A stretch of 64,000 nt of DNA from Ectocarpus siliculosus (taxonomy: Eukaryota > Sar > Phaeophyceae > Ectocarpales > Ectocarpaceae), in assembly GCA_000310025.1 (NCBI GenBank), contig FN649735.1, positions 463,929-527,928 on the forward strand, read 5' to 3'. A program made the position numbers and the translations under genes. A model generated the notes under the pieces. The model saw only the letters and a list, made by a program, of their open reading frames with translations, ran no database searches and was not told where the DNA came from. How positions within the stretch are numbered: position 1 is the first letter of the stretch; every line of letters starts with the position of its first letter. Below, piece after piece: positions 43,528-54,026 of this stretch.

Positions 43528-46500
43528 CGGAGGCTACATACAATAGGAGGACGGCGATACTGTAGCTGTCTTTGTCCCCAGAGGGAGAGGAAGCCCGTCT
43601 TTCCCCCTCCCGGGGGGGGGGGCTCCGTCACATGCCGTTGACCACGCATGCATACATAGCTTTCGATGGTTGATATAGAAACTACTCCAGGGGGGGGGGG
43701 TAGGTACAGGGGGTCCGAATCTTGTGTTCTGGAGCTGCTAGTTCCAGTGTTGGTGCCATACCTGCGTGTTGGTGGTCGGCTCGGTTATCTCTTGGATGTC
43801 GCCTGCCGCACCGTTAGGTCCCCGCTTCCGCTTTTTTCTGTTTTGTGATGTCGGGATCTCGTCATACCTCACACTGCCATCGCTAGTCAGGGGGGGGGGG
43901 GGGGGGGGGCCCCCCCAACCAAAGGGGGGAGGGGGCACAACCCACCCTCCAGGGGAANNNNNNNNNNNNNNNNNNNNNNNNNNNNNNNNNNNNNNNNNNN
44001 NNNNNNNNNNNNNNNNNNNNNNNNNNNNNNNNNNNNNNNNNNNNNNNNNNNNNNNNNGGGGGGGGAGTAACAACAGGGGTTCCAAATTTTGATTTCTGGA
44101 ACGGCTATTTCCATTTTGGGTCCCAAACCTGCGCTTTGGTGTTCGCTTCGTTAATTTCTTGAATTTCCCCTCCCCCCCCGTAAGGTCCCCCCTTCCCCTT
44201 TTTTAAATTTTATAATTTCGGGATCTCTTCATCCCTCACACTCCCATCCCTATTCAGGGGGGGGGGGGGGGGGGCGCAGCCAGGACCAGAGGGGGGAGGG
44301 TCCGTCGACACGTCGACAGGGTTGGCCGTTCTACAACATCGCTGTTCTTGTTGTTGCCGTGCGATGTTATTGTTCGTCGACCGGCCAATGAGGGTAGTGG
44401 TGCAACGGGCTTGGGTGATGATGAATTCGTGTTATGCGTGTGCATAAGAGGCGAGATCATCAACTGAACGCGTTGCAGCAGCCGCCGGCATGACGTGAAA
44501 TCACGCAGCGACAGCGGCAGCAACCTGTCTGGTTCTCTACTGTCGAACTGGCAAGAGTAGGGCTTCGCGAAGACATGTGGTGGGTACGTGGTCCCCACCC
44601 GACAGAGAGTGTGAGGGTACTCCTGTTCTTTCCGCGAGCTCCAACAGGGGGCCCATGGACGACATCGTGGGGCCAAGGACGGGGGGGGGGGGGTTGAGTA
44701 CAGCAGGATTCCCGTTCTTGCCGTTTCTCTTTGTCTCTCTCGATCATGGCGTAGAAACCACCACCAAGGGTCAGGGTTACCTTGAAAAAATCAGCGGCGG
44801 CGTCGACGGGGTCTAATTTTTTTTTGTGACGTCATGTCGCCCGTTACTCTTGTGGATGGATCCCATAGATTGAGGATGGTGCAACCAAATGCACCCCCCA
44901 CCCCCCACCCCCCCTGAAAAAATGCAACAAGAGTAGGTCGTCGTTGTTATGGTATCTTGGAGGACGAACGCTATGGGGCATTTTTAGGGCGTGTGGTGGT
45001 CCGTGTCCTGGCTTGGCTTGGCTTGTATCTACGTTTTTGTGTTAGTTCGTGTTTTTGCCCTCTTTGCTTTTTCTTGTTTGATTGGTCTAGTCTAGTCCAC
45101 GCCGTGTGACTTTTTATTTTTGTTTTTTGTTGGGTCATGCACAAACCCCATTGCTGTGTGGTGGACTCGTTCCACCATGGTGGCGCCACCCGCTCGCACG
45201 CCGAAACGGGGCGGCAACAAAGGCGGGGTTTGTACATGAACGAGTGGCAAAGTCGATATCGACTACAAGTAATACCAATTTTTGGTTATATGCAATAGGC
45301 CGTGTACTCTAACGAAGATCGAAAAATGAAACCAAAGAAAAAATCAAACCGGTCGAGCTCTGATTGGTCGGAAGACCAAATGACGCGTTGTCTGGGTTTC
45401 CAGCAGAGCTCCGTTTTAATTTCCTGGCTTCGAGGTAACGCAAAAAAATTGGAGAGAGCATTTACTTAACGAAAAAATCACCAAGGATACAGGCTTCCTT
45501 CCCTCCCTGGAAGGAGACCGAGGCGGCGGGTAGTCTATCTACCCCCAACCGGGGGCTGGCAGACTAGTTAGTTGTATTTTCTTGAGATTTGGCAAGCAGG
45601 TCTCGGAAAAAGAGAAAAGGACACCGCAGGGGGAGAGGGTAGGTAGAGAAGTGCGAAGACTTCCGACTCCCCCTCTCCGTAGGTGACTTTCGGGAGTGTC
45701 GTATGGTATCCATAGTAAGGTTTCTTGGTGGTCAAGTCAAACGACAAGCAAGAGACCTACAGATCGTGACTCGCCCTTCTCCTTTCGCAAGTGTAGGTTT
45801 CCTGCCCTCCACATCACGATCGATCTCAAACCCACTTTTTTTTGTGTTAGTTCCTGGCGCCAACCTAACACACCATTTTTTTGTGTTCCTAGCGCCAACC
45901 TAACCGACCCATGGTCCATTAGTTTTCAAGTTGAATTTTTCCAACGTCGTTACGGGAATGCGCGGCCGTATGCATATGGGTGGTCACCTCTGTTGGCTGA
46001 CCTCTTCTTGCACAGAGGAGGGCTACGAAATACTGGTGAGGGATACTCGCAGTATTGTCTTGTCTTGTCTTCTTGCCACATCCTGGCGGCGTGCTTTTCT
46101 CTCGTCTCTCTATCTGTAGTCGATGGTAAGGAGAGGGTGAACTGGAGACCGACAACGCGACGAGAATGATTGGGCGTTTCGTCTGCATTTCGTTCCTTGT
46201 CGAGAGGGCGCGCATTGAACAACAAATTTGGAAGCTTCCGTCGCGCTCTATGCTATGGTAGAGAAGAGAATATCTTCAGAATGCTTGATTGCTGCTTCCA
46301 AGTTACAGCTGTGTGCTTCGGCGACGTAGTTCGAGAGTTTGCAAGTTGCAAAGCCACAGTATAATGGTCCCAGTTTCCACCGCAATGTATCTTACAACCT
46401 TATACAACCACCGCCGGCAAATAACATCATGCCACGTCTCTATAAATAGTGCATGCGGGTAGGCCCCCCTCCCTCCTCCCTCGGGCTGCATGCTTCCGAA

Positions 46501-46693
46501 CACAGCCCGCACACACCCGCGTAGCTCTTCCCCAGGTTGGCTTCTGGCAGGAAAAGCCACCAACCACAGAACGAACCAACTTCCTCGCGAGGGCAAACAG
46601 CAAAAATGACACTCTTAAATATTCAAAGTCCAGACTGTTCGAGAACCAGCAGGGGACAAGCAAGTGTGCGCATTCACCATAGTCTAATCAAGG
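43528..46693. other. no gene seen between convergent E2 and CD2BP2-like genes
   Basis: Contains the 3' regions of both genes, the assembly gap and its duplicated flanks, several G/C homopolymers (43613-43620, 43690-43700, 43890-43915, 44255-44275, 44681-44693), and otherwise unremarkable sequence. Nothing in 44700-46690 matched a protein or RNA that I recognise. Confidence 0.5.
43690..44275. other. assembly gap with near-duplicate flanks
   Basis: Exactly 100 Ns (43958-44057), the usual placeholder for an unknown gap size. The approximately 200 bp before the G run at 43890 reappear after the gap at about 44068-44275 with many scattered substitutions, ending in the same CACTSCCATC...CAGGGGGGG. 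The second copy looks like low-quality sequence of the first. Confidence 0.85.
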
Positions 46694-49600
46694 TCAGAAC
46701 GAAGTCCAGTCTATGTTGTCGGACAAGACCCATTCCTCCTGACTACTGGTTTTCCCGGGTCCTCTAGAGGCGTCTCCTTCTCCTTCTCCGCTGGCGGCGG
46801 TTTCTCCTTTCCCTTCCTTCTTGTCCTCCTCCTCCACTTCCTCGTCGTCATCATCATGCAGATCCGCCATGAGATCGGCATTCGAAGACGGGGGATCTTT
46901 TGCAGGTGTCCCCTCTGCCTGCTTGGACGTGCCGCCGTTGGTGCTAGTAGTAGCCTGAGGGATGGGTAGCAGGGGCGTTGATGGTCGTCGCGTTTTCGGG
47001 TGTCTAAAGATGGCTGGTTTGAGAGAGGTGACCACCGTACACGACACGAGATAACACACCCCCTGGATCGATTTTAAAGCTCGATTTCTCAACGGCAGAA
47101 AGAGTCAGTCGCAGCGACGAAAACGGCGGAGTTGACGCCCTCTCGTCGACGAAAGCTTTCCGAGAATGTATCGTTTCGTTAAATCATGTTCTTCGTCGTG
47201 GCGTAATCGAGCTTTGTAAATCGGTCCACGGGGTGTGTTATCTTGTGTCGTAGACGGTAGCGCTGCTTCCCCAGCCAAATAGCGAGGAAATCTCTCGCTT
47301 GCAAGATGAGCGGTCTGGGTCAAGATTGCGAGGGGCACTACGGACTGGTACCAGCTGAAGAAGGTCCTTTCAAAAGAGGGAATCGTTCTTAAGATGCATC
47401 TTCTGTGGCACGCCGAAGTCGGAACACCTACGATGCCTTTCGAGGCGTGAGCGGTTGTGTTTGTTGACCGCGGAGAAATCAGCTACAGACGGAGAGAGAG
47501 TACACCACTAAAGTAACCCACCCAGATCGGCCTGAGCGTAGGTAACGCTCAAAAACTCAAAGTGAACACACAAAAACAGGGACAACACACACACATTCAT
47601 TCCCGCGGCTACGTAGTAGCTTGAGTGATGATCCATTTGCCACTGCGACAATCGAACGCCCAGTTTGCCGTCTGTATAAGTATATGGCACGCGATTTACC
47701 TCTCCATTCTTGGGCTGGACTCGTCGCATCATGACCGCCTGCTCCCCATCGAAGTAGCCCTGAAGAGTCAAAACGAGACGGTTTGGAACCAAGCGGAGGG
47801 TGAGTGACAGTGACAGAAAACACGTGAGGTTGAAACCAACACGGGAAAAGCGAATGGACATAAAAAAAAAAGTTCCACACGCGGAACACAGAAACGGCGG
47901 AGAGAACGGTAAACACAAGAACGAAGCGTAACAAGTTTTGCGGGGGGAAACAAAATGATATCGGAAAGGCAAAAAGAAAAAAAAGCGGTGCAATTGACTC
48001 TTGCGTAGTCGGACAGCCGGGAAAAAAAAAAATACAACCCGGACGGAGACCACCAACATATTGTCATCGCCGCTGACCAGCCGGTCGAAACGCACCAGCT
48101 CCATACGCCCGGCGTTAGCCAGCACTCACTCTGTTTTGCTAGCGACAGAGCTAACACGCATGCACTCAACACACTTGGTCCAAACTACCCTACAATATCT
48201 GGGATTTGGGAGAGCAAAAACAAGGGCTCCCAAAAGCAGCCTCTGCCTCTGGGCGATAAGCTTCGAGCTTGACTACGAAACAGGTTGTACATACAGAGTA
48301 CATCACAGACACAGCAGCTGCTTCGTACGAGCTGCTCATCTCTCCATTCGTCTACCAGCATTTGGGATCCTCCACGAGGCTAGTTTTGGCGAAAGTCGAA
48401 ATTGATGTGTGATACTGTTGTGCTGTCGGATTGTGTGCCCTGACCCGGGGCCGGCTGTTGCTGGATTGTGGAAGTTTCTGCTGGCACTGATGTGAAGTGG
48501 TTATGGGATTTGAGTACAAGGATCTGAACGGTAGTTCTAGGCAAGATATTTAGATCTGGCGGGAATTGCAACTCCTGTAGGAATGCTGTTAAAGAGGGCG
48601 TATGGCCATAGCGGCCTCTCCCTGCAAGGAGAGGTCCACGCTCCTTCCTGTTCAGTCTATCCCAAGCAAGGAATCAGCAAGTCCACTGCTGTGTTCAGAG
48701 ATTATCAAGAGAACAAAAAATGTGTACACAAATGAGTCACATCAGGGTCTTCAGGGATTGCTAAACGGTGCGAGGTTCACACGCGTAGCAAACCCTGAAG
48801 ACCCTCCAATGTGAACCACTTGCATACACGTTTCTTGTTCTCTTGGGTCATCTCTGGACACACCAGCGCACTTGCTGATCCCTTGCTTGGGATAGACTCA
48901 ACAGGAAGGAGCGCGGAGCTCTCCTTGCAGGAAGGGGCCGCTATGGCCATATCCGCTCTTCAACAATACTCCTAGGGGGTTGCAATTCCCGCCGGATCTA
49001 AATATTTTGCCTAGAACTACCGTTCGGATCCTTCACCCGGTCGCAAGTCACACAAAAACAAAAAAACATATGACAAAGGGGCTCCGCGAAAATCGATGGT
49101 ACCCCGGGAAAGCCCCCATGATGAGTTGCCCAGCGCACCATCTGTTGCAGACCTTTGCCACTGCTGGTGCTCCTCACACAGATGGCTACGTGCCATGAAA
49201 TCTGTAGGATACCTCAAGCATGTTGTGTTCTACACACGCAGACATTTGGTTTGCCCTGGTTTCGCTCTAAACCTGGCAAATACCGTGCGATCAAAAGCGA
49301 CAGAGCTGCTGCTTCCAGCCCGTTCCACAGCTGTCAGCATCAAACTTCACGCTGCTCTACACGCGCGAAGGAGTTCACGAACTCGCTCGAGACTTCGCCC
49401 GAGTGGATTACATAGGCATAGGCATAGGTAGCATTGAGGGGTTGGGGCAATTTGGGATCGCCACTACGAGGGTCATTCCGGTGAAGCACTGTAGCCCACT
49501 CTATCGCCTATATATCGACAAAACACGACCCACTTGTCTACCTCCCATTTTGTTTGGATTCTCAGCCAAGTCCCCCCGAAATTCGACCTTCAACGCTCTA

Positions 49601-50127
49601 TACACCTTCAAAAAACGACGCAGTCCAGTTTTTTTTATGGCACCACGCTGTAGAGACATGCCTAAGGTTGCTCTAGAAGGTTGGCAGCATTTTCGATCGC
49701 CACTACAGCCGGAGTTGTTGACGAACACCGACCTGTCCCATATAATCTGGCCGCTGTAGGGGCTCCGCGTGATCGATGCCTTGTCGTAATAAAAAAAAAA
49801 CGCTTTTTGTGGGAACTTGCAACCCGGGTGCCTTGTACTCCAATCCCATATAACAGTTGGGGGGCGGGGGGCTCGTGATTCCACGGGGTGGCAGCAAATG
49901 CATGAGCCCCTGCTCCCCAACCGACAACAAAAAAGTGCTGCTTAGTTGGGTATTGGAGTAACGGCAAAAACAAACAGCAACAGCGGCAGCAGCAACAAAA
50001 ACGCAACAGTGACTCGCCTGCTGCGCCCACCCCCGCATCTGAGACGCCCCATAGGGCCCATGCACGTTTCCGTCCTTCCCGCGGTATTCGAAGTACGCGC
50101 TCTCTTCTCCAGCCCCTGTGGATTGAC

Positions 50128-50159
<32 letters not shown>

Positions 50160-53100
50160 ATCCACTGCTGTTGCTGCTGCATTTGCATCATCATCATCTG
50201 CTGTTGCTGTTGGCCATTGCCCCCCCCGAAATAGGAAGCTGTGGCGTCGAGCGGGCATAGGTTGGGGAGAGGAGCAATCAAAACGCGCGAGGAGAAACTT
50301 GAACAACACGGCTAGAAAACGGGGTACAGCGGTTGCATACAGCGTAGGCGTGCTAAGCGCGAGACCAATACGCCGCTCCGGAATTGAGCAAAGGGGGACA
50401 TGATACGAGAGCGAGCGAGTTCCACAATCAAAGACCTGTCGGAGGCAGGGAGCGTTGCTGCTTGTGTCTTGTCTGTCTCCTTCTCTCCCTGCCTGTCTCT
50501 GCTGCCCTTCTCTCTCTGCCCGCAGATAGATGCCTTCGTCTCTGGTATCGTACGCACTTCCGTGGCTCCGATATAAGAATGTGGTGTGACAAAGGCCCTC
50601 AACCCCCTTATATCGGAGCCCCCTCGCAGCCACGACCGTAACGAAAACGCAACTCCTCTGCTCTTCGTTCACGGCTTCTCCTACCCTACCCTTACTTCCC
50701 TGTCAATCTCTTGGTATGTTTTTCTTCTTGTGCCCATAGATAAATACGTTCGTTTCTGCTTGCTTGTAACCAAAACGCAGCTCCTCTGCTCTTCGTTCCC
50801 GCCTGTCTCCTACACTACTGCTAACCCTCCCGCACCTGAGGTTGCCGCTGCCCTCGCCGCCTTAGCCGCCGCCACCTCAGCCGCTTCCTCCAGGTCTTCC
50901 TTGGTCTGCTGGTACACATCGTGCTGCCCCGCCTGGAGCAGCGCGTCGGCGAGCTCCGTCAGCCGCGCAAAGTCCTCCCGCCGCTTCTTCTCTACCGCCG
51001 TCGACCTTGCCCCAGCAGGACTGCCCTGTCCGCCCCCGGCCGCCTCCGCGCCGCCGTTCTTAGTGGTGCTGCTGTTGTCGTTGTCACCATCGCCTGCCTT
51101 TGATCCCGCCGTTGGCTCAGATCCCGCGGCTGAAGGGTCCCCCGACTCCTCCTCCCCTGCTGCTGCTGCTGCTGCTGCTGCCGCCGCCGCCGCTTTCTTT
51201 TTGTCACTGTCCGTGAACACCGGAAGGGGTGACGTAGAATCGAGAAATGGGTCGAAAACACCACAAGTGGTGACGTGGGATTGTGCCGGAGGGGAGTTGC
51301 GGGCGATTGAGTGAGTGCGAAGTAAGGAAAGAAGGGCGACGCGGGGCATCTTGAAACCCACCCGTCTAACAACAGCGCCAGCTGTGCTAGGCGGCCGTCC
51401 CGATTTCCGAAACTGGCAAGAAAAAATATGAAACACTGAGCAAGAGACTACCGTGGAGGCACGTCCACAGTCAACCTCCACAGCATGCGCTGCACGCAAC
51501 ACAATCGAGCGCACTCTCTCTCACGAATGTGCAAACACGAACCAAAGCAAGCACGCCCGCAGCAGCTCGGCACGAGACGGAGAAGAAGCACGCGCACGCA
51601 AAAAAAGAAAGAGCACAACGCAACGGAGAGAAGAGAAGAGCACGGACGCAATCGTAACGTACCTCGCACGACGAGCCCTAGCTGCAGAGGCTGCGGATGC
51701 TGCAGCGGATGGCGATTGTTTCTTGGCCCCTAGTCGCCTCAACGCCTGCACTACCGTCTCGTCTTCCAGCAGCAGCGGGATCAGAGCCTCCCGCATCTCT
51801 CCGACAAGGACGAAGGCGAAAGAAAACACACCAACAAGGGCAAGGACACGGGCAAGGGTAACATGATGAAGCGGGTAAGGATATCAGTAATACTGGAAAA
51901 AAAAAACAAGCCTCAACGCCAAATTGCACGATATTTTCCAGCTTGGGGTTCGGATATCGAAAGAATTTTCGACATGTTCCCGCATCCTCTTGGCGTGCCC
52001 GTGTGGGTTCGCACACGTGCTCAAAAAGTTGTTGCAAGTACAGCGTACCTCTGCCGTGCCCATGACGGAGAGTGATTCCGCGGCGCCCCCTCCCAGGGGG
52101 GCGACTGCACCACCAGCGGCACCCGTCGCCCCTGCTGCCCCCTCGCTCGGCTTGGGCGCCCTGCCCAATCGCGTGGGTGACATCGTTAGACAGAACGATG
52201 AGAACGATAAGGGCGGTGACACGAGAGGAAGTGAGAATGAGAGGTGCCAACCGTCATCACTCCCCAAGACATCTTGTATTTCGGGTGGAAAGACAGACCA
52301 AGTGCGTTGGCGATCTCAGCTGCAAAAAGTGAATGCGCGTGCTCCGACTTTTGAACTGGCTATATAGAGCGCGTTTGAAATCACCATGCCCCTCCAATTA
52401 GACGCTTCGCGATGTGCAACCCTTGCTTGCCAAACTCCGACTTGTTCCGACCCGGCGCTCGGAACAAAGGTATAAGATCGAGCGCCTGCGGTGTGTACGC
52501 AAATGAGCTTTTCCACCCCCTGCCTAAACGCGTGCCCCTGCGTCACACACACAACACCCTTGCGCGTCGACTACAAACAGCAACAACGTCGCCGTTGCCG
52601 TTGCTCCTGTAGCTGCTTCTTGGCGGACAAGGCGGCTGCACCCGAAACACTCCAGTGACGAGAGAACGTTCTTGACAACGGCCGGCAACTGCGTACTCCG
52701 ACAAAGTATCTTGCGGAAGCACAGAAAAATCAACTGCTGCAGTTCATACGTCAAGCCTCATGCAGCCCCGGCCAAATGATTGCCACCCCCGGATGCGGTC
52801 CGTGTCTCTTACCTCGTGCTGGCTGCTCCGATGGCTTCTTCCATCGCCTCCTCGTCCATCTCTGCCAACCAGGCATCCCGCTCACCATCTTCTTGCTGCG
52901 CGACCGCCAGTAGAAGAAAGCAAAATGATACAAACATAGTCAAGGAGCGACCATTTAGCAAGCAAAAAGCAACTCACGGCTTGTTGCGTAGCTCGAAGGT
53001 TTCAAGCCCGATGGGAGCACCGCAATGTGACAGCGGACCAGCATCATACCGCGGTGCGTTTGTTGGAAACAAGAGCTAAACCCACGGATACTTTGTTGCG

Positions 53101-53995
53101 TTGTCATCAACAAACAAAGGGAAACGGAACCGCGAAACTGCACGCACATACATGCGCCTCGGCCATGACGCCCCCTCACGAGGTCCCAGATCATGGCCAT
53201 TCGAAGCATTTCTCTGTTCTCAGCCGCACTGAGACTGACCTCTTTTTATTGGCCAGCCGGTTGGCGCGGTGGATGCTACACCAAAGACACACACACACAC
53301 GAACCTTCCAGACGAAGTTTCCGTTCGTGTCGAAGTAGCCCATGTCCCGCTCGTTGCGGAGATTGAACGGCTCGATCGGGTCCCCGGCCTCGTTGGTCTA
53401 TTAGCAATGGAACCGTGGCAAGAACATGAGGCACGTGATAAAATAACGGGGCCCGTACCCGCAAGACAGACAGCAGACAGCAGACAGCAGACAGACAGAC
53501 AGATAGAGAAACAGGGAGACAGATAGAGAGGCAGAAAGAGAGACAGATGGACAGAGGGACAGACAGACAGACAGACCGGAGGGAGCGGGGCACGGGAAGC
53601 GTTGTCACGTTGTCACACTCGCCACGACGCCAAAGGCGAAAAGCCGGCCAGCATCATGCGTAGAAAATAGTTTAAAAAAATGGCATCAAGATATCACATC
53701 AGAGCTAGCCCGCTACCCTTGTTGTGGAGAAATCGAGCACAAGTGTGTTCATGAGGCCCAGCATAAGGCGAGGGAGTACGGTGCCCTTGATGACGCCCCC
53801 CCCTCTGCCTCTTTTCTCTTTCTCTCTGTCTCTCTCTCACCCGCTCGTAGTGCTCATCCTCCTCTTCCTCCCCGTGGACCTTCTCCACCATCCGGTCCAC
53901 GTCCTCCTCTTCCTCCTCGTCCTCGTCGTCTTCAAACCCGCCCCGCCCTTTCCTTTTCTTCTTCTTCCTCCGGCTCTTCTTCCTCCTACCACCCC

Positions 53996-54026
<31 letters not shown>

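Noticed and set aside
45340-45700. possible structured RNA (local hairpins such as ATTGGTC...GACCAAT)
   Set aside because: No match to snRNA, snoRNA or other RNA consensus boxes that I could verify.
47508-48125. 205-codon minus-strand frame in CD2BP2-like intron 8, with a plausible stretch RMELVRFDRLVSGDDNMLVV
   Set aside because: Exons 8 and 9 already join in phase through the GYF motif, so an extra exon would break the domain. No family match.
49403-49759. 118-codon plus-strand frame with a repeated GATCGCCACTA phrase
   Set aside because: A two-copy short repeat inside CD2BP2-like intron 8; no recognisable product.
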